38,405 nucleotides of DNA, taken from positions 1-38,405 of the forward strand of contig NZ_SIJK02000049.1 of assembly GCF_004762035.2 (NCBI RefSeq). Reading direction: 5' to 3'. Below, piece after piece: positions 17,201 through 25,300 of the stretch. The notes beneath the pieces are model-generated. The model made no database searches and had not been told where the DNA came from. It was given only the letters and a program-made list of their open reading frames with translations. Position 1 is the first letter of the stretch. The number at the start of each line of letters is the position of its first letter. The stretch is from Candidatus Chloroploca mongolica (lineage in GTDB: Bacteria > Chloroflexota > Chloroflexia > Chloroflexales > Chloroflexaceae). A program made the translations under genes and the position numbers.

Positions 17201-19396
17201 CTCGTTGTCACCACGATGTGGCGCGACGAGATCGAGGAACTCCTTCGTCGAGCGATGGACGAGTTGGGTTTTGCGCAACTGGAGCAAAGTGTTGGCAAGG
17301 TCTTAGATGCGCTCAAACTGGTCTCGGGGCAGTTGGCACTTCATGTCAGTGATCGCAACAACAATGCCGCCGCCGCCGTCGGCTTAGGGATCGTCGTGCG
17401 CCATTTGCAACAGAGTGGACGGTTACGGAACAGTATTCTGGTGCCGGTGGACAGCGCACCTCAGATCTTCCATCGCACCCTTCCGGGTCAGCCGCGCAGC
17501 GAACGACGCTGTGACCTGGCACTCTTTAGCTTCAAGCGTGGCGGAGTCGTGGAGGTGACGTTTATCGAGGTGAAGTGGCGACGTGGGGCGGTGCCCTTCG
17601 AGAGCCTGGCGAGTGATATGCTCATCCAGATGCAAAGTTCGGCGGCGTTGGTGCGCGCCTGCTTCTTCGCTGAGCCGGATCGGGTGGATGGCGTTCTGCA
17701 GCGCGCCCGCCTGTCCAATGTCCTGCGCTTCTACCTTGCGCGGGCCCAGCGCCACGATGCAGTGGCACCTGAAAGCGTGGCTCCCATCCTGGAACACCTG
17801 GGCAAGCTTGAGCGCCGAGAGGTTGAGTTTCACCCACGCTACGAGGGGTACATCATCACGCCGGACAACATCCCTGAGCGCATGCTGCACCCGCAGGAGG
17901 CCACCATCATCGTCCGCAGCATCGCGTCACTGGCTGAGGGCTTTGTCCTGGAGCATGGCCTGCCCGCACGTGATCGCCACGCTGGCGGCGGGAGTTCGAT
18001 GGCTCACGCCACGCCGGTGGAGGCTCCGGCTGCTCCGGCTGCGCCTGCCGCACCCATGGATGGCCCGGTGGCTCACGGCAGTGACCGAGCCTCCCCTGCT
18101 CCTTCAGTGGTTAGCTCGGTGGTTAATGATCCAGGCTTGGCACGGTCAGTCACGCCCGTTGATAGTTCAGAGGCTCACAGGACTGGTGTGGTATCGCATA
18201 CCACACCGGTAGATGGCGCAACGGCCGTCGGCAGTGACCCAGCATTCCCAACTACACCGGTAACTGGTTCAACTACACAAGCTGGATCAGTGAACAACCC
18301 TGCATCGCCAGCCACGCCCGTTGATGGCCCGGTTCCACCCACCATGATCAGCGTCGAACTCGGCACGACCGACGAGCAACCAATTATGTGGCACCCCTCG
18401 GTCAAAGGCAGCCCGCACCTCTTCATCATCGGCATTCCCGGCCAGGGCAAATCGGTCGCAATAAGCAACGTGCTCAGCGATGTGCTCACCCAGCACGTCG
18501 CGCCGCTGATCTTCGATTTCCACGGCCAATTCGCCGACAAGAACGGCCCGCTCGTGCGCGACCACGGCCTCCAGATTCTCGACGCGGCCGATGGGCTCCC
18601 CTTCAATCCCTTCGAAGTGCTGATCCGCAACGGCAAACCAGACTGGCGTACCAACAGCCAGGAGACCGCCGAAGTCTTTGCCCACGTGGTCGAACTTGGC
18701 GGCATCCAGCAAGACGGCCTCTCGCAGGCGATCATGGACGCCTACAAAATCAAAGGCTTTCACGCCACAATGAGCGCCGACGATCTCCCCGAACTTCCCA
18801 CCCCCAGCGATGTCCTGCACTGCATCGAGCGTCGCGAGGCCCAACGCAAAGTCAAAAACCTGGCTGCCCGCTGCCGCCCACTGCTCGAAATGGATCTCTT
18901 CCAGCCAACGCTAACGCCCTTGAGCCTACGCGACGAGATCCGCCACGGCATGGTGCTCGATCTCCATGCCATCCCGTCAGAGAGCGTCCAGATGGCCGCC
19001 GGAGCCTTCGTCTTACGCAAACTCTACCGCGAGATGTTTCTCTGGGGGGAAGCAGATCGCATTCGCCTAGTCATCCTGCTCGACGAAGCCCATCGGCTCG
19101 CCAAAGACAAGACGCTGCCGAAGATCATGAAAGAAGGGCGCAAATACGGCATCGCCGTCGTCGTCGCCAGCCAGGGCATGAAAGACTTTCACCCGGATGT
19201 GTTGAGCACCGCCGGAACGAAAGTACTCTTCCGGGTCAACTACCCCGAATCACGGACCCTCAGCAAATACATCGCCTCGCCACCCAACAAACGCATTGAC
19301 GCGATTGTCGAACAACTCCCCGTGGGCCAGGCCTTTGTCCAGACCCCAGAGATGCTTTTCGGGCGTCAGGTGCGCATGCGGCCACCGGTGGAGTAG
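14201..19396 (+). CDS. DptH/MAD8-like giant ATPase with PD-(D/E)XK-like motif and HerA domain (1731 aa)
   Basis: The first 1050 residues are a large region of unknown fold containing THPLRMLWYAAYHQLLGEWE near 625-650. At about 1085-1160 a beta-rich segment offers Asp1105 ... Glu1123-Val-Lys1125 (CDLALF, then TFIEVKW), a good fit to a PD-(D/E)XK nuclease core. Residues about 1264-1380 form a disordered linker of imperfect 'TPVDG'-type Pro/Thr/Ala repeats. The C-terminal 350 residues are a HerA/FtsK-like ATPase: Walker A GIPGQGKS 1411-1418, a FDFHGQF strand, and Walker B LLDEAH with Asp1628-Glu1629, ending in a motif-rich YPESRTLSKYIA sensor region. DptH and, from memory, MAD8 share size and C-terminal domain. 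Probable role: DNA translocation coupled to cleavage. Confidence 0.8.
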   Translation: MPSVSPHLVETILAETIAHHFTGTEPGHCVRVDFFELPQIRAICTALQAHAPQVAIHVLGTQNDALTITTDRAIELRNRKQVQLCLFVPTDLVDAAFSSLANSFAILDGRALLHTALQCVRERLSPPVRAMVNDVVSCLRLPLRVSESQKIAFCQALIELEAQERLDEAGTVLWHVGLIADRGADFRARLDRNRRCVIKLAMPLKLQASLMERIASTNVDPTTTAQLMLFFRDRVMNDHVAWSQAMAAGHGPTFEQWIFPVEERSDLRSVTLQSFVDRQGKVTTHSKLKQPDGPGGALIAEYGDQAKGLSVKWVTDPPKPKNIGGWRVELVPVANPDDHDLDLPSRDLPASRGSATLKIELDFSGDEESLPDESFQVRLTALDHTGDVLPSAEDGQDLIALSEEFFIAKADEPISQGNKRETRPRTVANLALARLEVASETKADQLDEQEPLWTSRDLEYFSLRLDPRRKIMLGMSRLLKQLEERTLAEPLTFGRYSLHLSEIDEATSEQIEVLAPPALSPAVWQKFRSQREQLCKQLKGAEPRHLVSVAGWNLELARRAERYAKAYSELIASLSSDPALQTELQVALSVDTLLIVTPKRGGGDEVAVVTLPTHPLRMLWYAAYHQLLGEWERNLLTLKANDRKTVLDLDQLRSMSPANMPMFITHPLVDKPLLHSANLRFFYGIALPPMLEDPQRRLADLAVILGDRYGLEQHSDPSTLQLAAHIKHFRELHPYLRGLSITQINADRGDLLTESLARVFAQPDSTEEEEREAGDLPKLSIYAYVATEQTGTAQDVTELRRLVDDQVRFNGHAYLTPALSYVQRSLAVLKHETPPAAHLAIASDLMQPEPVALDRADQALLGSSFSFYGLICRLIPTFTPQGDRLYWQQHLIGDGVKADRHPIDKAFTDTLVSTQIQIAQASSRSLGGNADQRLGLCVELVPFQQKLLEQLHMHSSWVITIDRFFALDYYDMPHNPQLQHLARKYLIDYSPEFTDGIAHRLVVTTMWRDEIEELLRRAMDELGFAQLEQSVGKVLDALKLVSGQLALHVSDRNNNAAAAVGLGIVVRHLQQSGRLRNSILVPVDSAPQIFHRTLPGQPRSERRCDLALFSFKRGGVVEVTFIEVKWRRGAVPFESLASDMLIQMQSSAALVRACFFAEPDRVDGVLQRARLSNVLRFYLARAQRHDAVAPESVAPILEHLGKLERREVEFHPRYEGYIITPDNIPERMLHPQEATIIVRSIASLAEGFVLEHGLPARDRHAGGGSSMAHATPVEAPAAPAAPAAPMDGPVAHGSDRASPAPSVVSSVVNDPGLARSVTPVDSSEAHRTGVVSHTTPVDGATAVGSDPAFPTTPVTGSTTQAGSVNNPASPATPVDGPVPPTMISVELGTTDEQPIMWHPSVKGSPHLFIIGIPGQGKSVAISNVLSDVLTQHVAPLIFDFHGQFADKNGPLVRDHGLQILDAADGLPFNPFEVLIRNGKPDWRTNSQETAEVFAHVVELGGIQQDGLSQAIMDAYKIKGFHATMSADDLPELPTPSDVLHCIERREAQRKVKNLAARCRPLLEMDLFQPTLTPLSLRDEIRHGMVLDLHAIPSESVQMAAGAFVLRKLYREMFLWGEADRIRLVILLDEAHRLAKDKTLPKIMKEGRKYGIAVVVASQGMKDFHPDVLSTAGTKVLFRVNYPESRTLSKYIASPPNKRIDAIVEQLPVGQAFVQTPEMLFGRQVRMRPPVE
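17991..18340 (+). repeat. In-gene imperfect repeats encoding a Pro/Thr/Ala/Ser linker
   Basis: Within the 1731-aa gene, variants of 'TPVDG/S...GS(D/N)(R/P)A' recur about six times (TPVEA, VTPVDSS, TPVDGA, TPVTGS, TPVDGP). Codon-level similarity is partial, so the array seems old or under selection for composition. It separates the nuclease-like part from the HerA ATPase, as a flexible tether would. Confidence 0.7.
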
Positions 19397-19624
19397 AGGG
19401 TAAAGTGATCGATAGATGGTAGTTAAGAGGTTGCTATGAATACTTAGCAAACCTAAACCGTCAATACAAAAAGTCACACCCAAAATTACGAGCACGGATG
19501 GTACCATATCAGTATGGGATCTGCTCTCTCAACAACGGTACTCCCAGCCTACAACCCGCTCTTTCGCGGGCAGCAGAAGATGTAATAGTTGAAGATCGCC
19601 CCCATGACGAGCAAGGATCGTAGC
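19397..19624. promoter_or_regulatory. Spacer between the two modules, probable promoter of module 2
   Basis: This 228-base spacer is AT-richer than the flanking genes and contains a small hairpin TTGCTA/TAGCAA (19431-19450), a palindrome ATGGTACCAT near 19499-19508, and a CCCGC/GCGGG hairpin near 19555-19572. None has a T-tract, so none is a clear terminator. Read-through from module 1 is possible, but the length suggests a separate promoter here. Confidence 0.35.
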
Positions 19625-20755
19625 ATGCCATCCGAGCAGAGCCAACACGTACTCACTGCCAAACGCCGCCACCTTAATGCCCTGGAACTTCAAGCCGCCA
19701 AATTTGGCCTTCACTGTCCGGCCCACATTACCATTGAGATCGAAGATCTGCGCCGTGAGTTAGGCGCCCCACTACCATCTGAGGAGGAGTCACAACCTCA
19801 ACAGAACGCAGCGCAAAGCCCTGGGCCAACCCAAGCCACCGACTCGGCTCGGCCTACAACCGCGCATGAATCAGAACCGGCTGTTGCAGCAAACCAAGAT
19901 AATGACCCCGCTCAGCATTTGAGCGCGTTGCTCGCCAATGCAAAAACACCAAATGCCCTGCGTGAACCTTGCCTCCCATCACTCATCACCCCGCCCCTCA
20001 TCCACATCCCGGCTGGCTCTTTCCGCATGGGCAGCAGCGAAGCGCATCGCCGCTTCACTGAAGCGTGTGAACAACCCCAACATTCCTTGTCGTTACCCGA
20101 CTACTGGATTGGTCAAACGCCTATTACTAACGCTCAATTCCGGCCCTTTGTTGAGGGTGGTGGCTACACCACCCATGCATATTGGACACCACTAGGCTGG
20201 CAGTGGCGTGAGCAGTACCAGATTTTTCAACCGAGGTACTGGGAACATGACCAATTCAACCAAGCCGACTATCCAGTGGTTGGAGTGAGTTGGTTTGAGG
20301 CGGTGGCCTACTGCAATTGGCTCAGCGCTCAGTCTAGCCACCTATTCCGCCTGCCGACAGAGGCTGAGTGGGAGAAGGCCGCCCGTGGCCCTGATGGCTG
20401 GATCTGGCCGTGGGGCAACACCTGGCAGGCAACGGCTTGCAATAATAAAGAATCGGGTTATGATCGACCTACGTTGATCAATCAACACCGATCTGGGGCT
20501 AGTCCCCACGGTGTGTTAGACATGGCTGGCAATGTCTGGGAGTGGTGTTCTACCCAGACCCACAAACCCTATCCGTATGAGCTTGAAGATGAGTGGACGG
20601 AAGCGTACCTTGCAACGCATATCGGGCGTAGCTTACGCGGTGGATCATGGCGTTCGTCCCGCAACCAAGTGCGGGGAGCCTATTGCCACGCAATGGGGCA
20701 GAGCTACCGTTTGGTAGATTTTGGATTTCGGGTTGTGAGTGATTTGAAGGTTTGA
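19625..20755 (+). CDS. SUMF1/FGE-fold protein with short N-terminal helical domain (376 aa)
   Basis: The ATG at 19625 is preceded by AAGGA seven bases upstream; earlier in-frame starts (TTG 19589, ATG 19604) lack such a site. Residues about 5-48 form a short helical domain (RRHLNALELQAAKFGLHCPA, then HITIEIEDLRREL), which I recall at the front of many STAND-associated proteins in Chloroflexi and cyanobacteria. After a disordered linker, residues about 120-375 are a SUMF1/formylglycine-generating-enzyme fold: IPAGSFRMGS, PVVGVSWFEAVAYCNWLS, LPTEAEWEKAARG, GNVWEWC, SLRGGSW, DFGFRVV. The Cys pair that true FGEs carry shortly after RGGS is absent, so it is probably a binding or scaffold module. 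Related domains are frequent DGR targets. Module 2 seems to start here. Confidence 0.85.
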   Translation: MPSEQSQHVLTAKRRHLNALELQAAKFGLHCPAHITIEIEDLRRELGAPLPSEEESQPQQNAAQSPGPTQATDSARPTTAHESEPAVAANQDNDPAQHLSALLANAKTPNALREPCLPSLITPPLIHIPAGSFRMGSSEAHRRFTEACEQPQHSLSLPDYWIGQTPITNAQFRPFVEGGGYTTHAYWTPLGWQWREQYQIFQPRYWEHDQFNQADYPVVGVSWFEAVAYCNWLSAQSSHLFRLPTEAEWEKAARGPDGWIWPWGNTWQATACNNKESGYDRPTLINQHRSGASPHGVLDMAGNVWEWCSTQTHKPYPYELEDEWTEAYLATHIGRSLRGGSWRSSRNQVRGAYCHAMGQSYRLVDFGFRVVSDLKV

Positions 20756-20836
20756 GTGGCATCGCAATCGTTGATGGCTCATGCACAAATCGTTAGGCAT
20801 GGAAGACCAACTAATCGCTTATGTAAGGTGTAACCG

Positions 20837-22285
20837 ATGACCGCGCAATCCACCCCCCATTTTGTTAATCGTGACAATGAAATTCGTCGTATTATCACTA
20901 TTGTTCGATCAGATATCCGAAAATCTACGCTAATCAACGCGCCATCTGGGTTTGGTAAGAGTGCATTGCTTGAAAAAGTTATTGAAAAGCTCCAAGGAGA
21001 ACATCGAGATTACGCCTACGCACTTGTCAGTGCTCATTCCATAGCTACAATCGAGGAAATTGCACGCTTATTTTTACAAGAATTTAAAATACCCGAATCA
21101 GAGGATTTACCAAAAAATCCAGGCCGTGAATTAGCTCGTTGTCTGAATAAGCGGTTTTTCAACTCCAACACACTCGATGTTAATATCACACGTGTTGTGT
21201 TGATAGTAGATTTTGATGTGTTCCCGGAAGATATTAATAAAATTATTGTTGATTTCATTTCTGATATACGCGAAAACTTAAAACACCTGGAAAAATCGCC
21301 TAAAGTCGACTTGATTGTTGCTGGAAAAATATTAAAAACCGTAGAACTCTTGTCTTACCCAGAGCTTGTTACGCTTTCACCGCTTACCTACGAGCATGTT
21401 TATGCAACAGCAGCACAATATCTCAGAGGGCACCATAGTCAAGCCATAAGCGAAGCGGCGGCCCATGTCTTCTATCTAACTGGTGGCCATCCGCAATGTA
21501 TGGCTGCCTTACTGAATGCTTTGGCTGACAGTAGAGACGCACCAGACATCTATTTTGACCCGAAAAGCAACCGACAGCACTGGGACACGCAAATCCAACC
21601 CGTCTTTGAGAAAGTCGAACGGGAGATACCGAGTAATTTATCTGATTTCGCTGATGTGATTACGGCTTTAAGTGTTTATCGTTATCTTGATAACGCAATT
21701 CTGACAAATCATTGTGATTCTTACCCTCTTACTGGCTGTCCTACCTGTGAGGATCTAAAACAGAAACTGACTGCAGCTTACATATACCCAACAAATAATC
21801 GCGGCGTATATCTGTGTGATGGTGTCTATCGCAGATTACTTACGATTAAACTGCGCTACGAGCAACCGGAACGACTGCGAACTCTCTGCGAAACATCTGC
21901 CACCAGATGTTTGGAGAAAATTGCGACGGCGAACGAACCAAAACTTTGGGCGCTTGAATATCTGTTTCAACGCCTCCAGGTGTTAAGCTTGGAACCATTG
22001 GAGGATGCCGCTGATCGTCAAGCTGCGCTCGAAGGTTTTTTGTTCGATGAAGTGAAACAAGTTGTTGACGCCCTGTATCAGCACCAACGAAATTGGCACG
22101 ATTTCACGGAACTGGTTGCGTTGGTTACGCAGCAACTATCTCAGCCGAGCGAATCCGATCAAATGGGACATTGGGAGCTTAGCTTCTTGTTCAATTATGT
22201 CTTTCGTGAGAAAGCATATAATGAAGAACTCATTCGCAAACTCACGCATGCGCTTGAGCAAGAGCGTGATCGTTACCGTTCATAA
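20837..22285 (+). CDS. AAA/STAND-like ATPase (482 aa)
   Basis: AAGGTG lies a few bases before ATG 20837. The N-terminal 230 residues form a P-loop ATPase: Walker A APSGFGKS 35-42, Walker B VVLIVDFD with Asp125, a sensor strand DLIVAGK near 157, then a helical lid with HVFYLTGGHPQ around 215, typical of STAND/MNS-type ATPases. The C-terminal half is helical (winged-helix plus bundle), without TPR periodicity or a recognisable effector. The gene is markedly AT-richer than its neighbours, with A/T-ending codons, so it seems to have joined the cluster from another source. It lies 81 bases after the SUMF1 gene and 48 before the next ATPase, consistent with an operon. A partner or regulator of the larger STAND protein is a fair guess. 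Confidence 0.7.
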   Translation: MTAQSTPHFVNRDNEIRRIITIVRSDIRKSTLINAPSGFGKSALLEKVIEKLQGEHRDYAYALVSAHSIATIEEIARLFLQEFKIPESEDLPKNPGRELARCLNKRFFNSNTLDVNITRVVLIVDFDVFPEDINKIIVDFISDIRENLKHLEKSPKVDLIVAGKILKTVELLSYPELVTLSPLTYEHVYATAAQYLRGHHSQAISEAAAHVFYLTGGHPQCMAALLNALADSRDAPDIYFDPKSNRQHWDTQIQPVFEKVEREIPSNLSDFADVITALSVYRYLDNAILTNHCDSYPLTGCPTCEDLKQKLTAAYIYPTNNRGVYLCDGVYRRLLTIKLRYEQPERLRTLCETSATRCLEKIATANEPKLWALEYLFQRLQVLSLEPLEDAADRQAALEGFLFDEVKQVVDALYQHQRNWHDFTELVALVTQQLSQPSESDQMGHWELSFLFNYVFREKAYNEELIRKLTHALEQERDRYRS

Positions 22286-22333
22286 GCATGATCGCAGTAC
22301 AGCCCGGTTGAATATCCAGAAAGAAGCCATAGT

Positions 22334-25300
22334 ATGAGCAAGCAAGTACCTTTCATTGGACGGGCGGAAGAACTAACGATAGCCAAGCAACTCTTGCTTG
22401 AGTTTGGTGTCACGAACTTTCTCTTTCTAGTTGCTGATGGTGGTATTGGTAAGACACGTTTCCTTGAAGAGTTTGGTAACCGTATACGTAATCGAGCGTT
22501 TGAATCCTCAAATCTGGATACAGCGTATCGGATTACCGTCGTACAAGAGTTTACCGACTCGGAATGGTCTAGCGAATTTCAGCGCGGCATTCATACGATG
22601 GCGCAAGAACTTGGCATACACATTACTCAAACTGACGCTGAGCACAGCGCCGACCGTATGGCGTCTGATCTGGCAGGTGCCATCGCAGAGAAACCTGATG
22701 CGATCATTGTCAGTCTAGGCTCTTACCAAGGAGTAGAAGCACAAATTCAGCAGGCCCTTGCCCAGAATATCCCGGTACTCACCTTTGATAATTATCTGAA
22801 AAGTATTGAAGGGGCAGCTGTAAAAGTTTTTCAGGAAGATCTTCAGGGTATTCAACAGATTGCTAATCCTATCCTGAAAGAGATGAATTATACAGGTAAA
22901 TTAGCTATTGTTTGGACACAGCAAAACAAAGTTCAAAAGCGACGGGTTGATGATTTAAGGCGTATTTTGTTGAATTATAATCAAATTGAACTGCTTGATG
23001 TTGATTGTGAGCTCAATGAACGATCAGCAGAAAGTTCAACTGAACAGACCATTGTTCATTTAGAAAAACATCCCGACACCAAAGCCATCTGGTGTGTTTT
23101 CGATGAGTATGCCCGTGGTGTGATTAAAGCACTCAAAGCATTGAAGCGCACTGATATTAAAGTATACAGTCTTGATCTTTGTCCTTCTGATCGCACCTTA
23201 ATGTTGGAAGAGGGGAGTCCTTGGCAGGCTTGTGCCGCTATCGATCCAGCCGAGGCTGGTCGCTTAATGGTTCGCTTGGCTTTGCAGGAGATTGTGGTGA
23301 CCCCAACCCCTCCGGATCGTTACCATTCAATTCCTCTCAAACTTGTAACCCAGAAAGATCTACGCCAGTTAACGCTTGAACCAGATCGAACTTGGTATAG
23401 TCTCGATGATCGCGGATGGAGTTCTGAACTCCGCGCCATTGTTGCGCATCGTCAAAACCCACGACAATCACTCTTTACTGTAGCCGAAGTAATTGATTTT
23501 GCTGACCCGGATGTAGCGATTGAGGGTGCCATTGAGCAGCGCCTTGCTGCTTTGACTGGCCAGATGATGGCCCCAGAAGATTTGATCGCACTTCTGACTT
23601 TGGAAGAACGCTCACGATTGCTTCAGCATGAGGCAACTGAACGTCAGCATTACAAGGTACAACAGGCGCTAATCGATGCAATCAATCAACGGTGTCAGAC
23701 CCAACGCCTTGTGCTCTGCTTTGATACGACTGAGCGGGCAACTCAAAAACTGCTAGGAAGCAATCTGATTGATATTCTCTGCCAGTGCAAAAACCTGCTG
23801 GTGATCTTTGCGGGTCGACCTGAGCCACCAATCATGGCTTGGTTGATAGACCAGATCAAGGACAAGCAGCAGCGTGGTAAGATCATCCGTTGTGAATTAC
23901 CAGCCTTCGATGCGACGTTGAGTCGCCAATATTTGCAAGAAAAGCAGCAGAACCTGGCAATTGAGGCTGATGATGAGTTCTTAGATCGCTTAGCTAAACT
24001 TGCGCTTGGTAAGCCAATTCTGCTTGATCTGGTCATTGAATATATCTATCGCAATTTGGAGTTTGACCCAATTCCATCATACGCTACGCTGGAAGCGATG
24101 GATCAACAGGAACTACACGAAGCTGCCACCGCCTTTGAATCCAACCTCGTGCAGCATATCCGACGCCTGCAGCAAAAGATGGATCTGGTCGTCTTGCGCC
24201 TCTCGCGCATCTACCCACTCTCACAATCTGGCCTCGCCACTCTGTTTAAGCTATCTGAGAATGAGGCGGCTTCGCTTTTTGCAAAAGCCTGTACCTATGC
24301 TTTTATCCGCATCATCCAGCGATCTGATAGTCCTGAGATCGAGTTGCACGATGAGATGCGACGCCTCATTGAGCACCACTTCTGGCCCATCTTTGATCCT
24401 GATAAGGCGCAACGCCGTCGAGATAGCCAACTCGCCTATAGATTTTATCAAAAACAGGATCAAGCGTTCAATGTTGGCATAAAAGCCGTAGATGCTCAGT
24501 TGCGTTCAATCGATGCACAGTTGCAAAAACTTGAGACACAAACTGTACCTGACGAGCGCCAACTCAAGGAGTTGGAAGCCAACAAATTGCAATTAAAGTT
24601 TGAGCAGTTAGCTATCCGACGCCGACGCCAGACCGTGACCGAAAACTGGGTCAAGCATATGCTCTTTGCCCAGCAAGAGGATGCCTTTGAGCAGTGGGTT
24701 GCCCTTGTTGAAAAAGTACGGAGCGGACGGCACTATCCATTCATAGAGCGCCTCTGCAAGATACTTGAGTCATATCGATCTCAACTAAGCCTCACTGAGC
24801 AGCGCGATTTTGATTTTTACTATGCTCGTACCTTGCTTGATTTGGGGCAAACGAGCGAAGCGACTCAACGACTAGAGGAATTACTTGTCACCCATGCCGA
24901 TGCCGATGCAAAATTTCGCTCCAACATCTACAATCAACTTGGGGTTGCCTATCAACGCACGAATCAACTGACGAGGGCGATAGAAAACCAGCAGCAATGT
25001 CTCGATCTGATCGACTCTAGCAACCTACGTGATCGAGCAAGCGTGCTTAACCAGATTGGATACTACTACCGACTCCTGTCAGAAGCAGATCCGTCACGTC
25101 GGAATGATGCCCAGGTTAGATATGAGCAGGTGATTGCGCTGGCTCATGAAGCCTTGCCTTCCGATGATGAGGTTGGGCAACGTCAAATGCTTGATTTGAT
25201 CGCCAGTACCAACAATAACCGCGCTTTTCTTTATGGCATGAGTCACGATTATGATCGGGCCGAAATCTTGCTTCAGCAGGCTTTGGCAACTTGGCGTAGA

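Noticed and set aside
8623-19396. Complete BREX type 2 (Pgl) or dnd system
   Set aside because: PglX-like methyltransferase, PglZ phosphatase and DndABCDE or Ssp genes are all absent; only domain-level resemblance remains.
19625-20755. Active diversity-generating retroelement
   Set aside because: The SUMF1-fold target is suggestive, but no reverse transcriptase, accessory gene or template repeat was found in the window.
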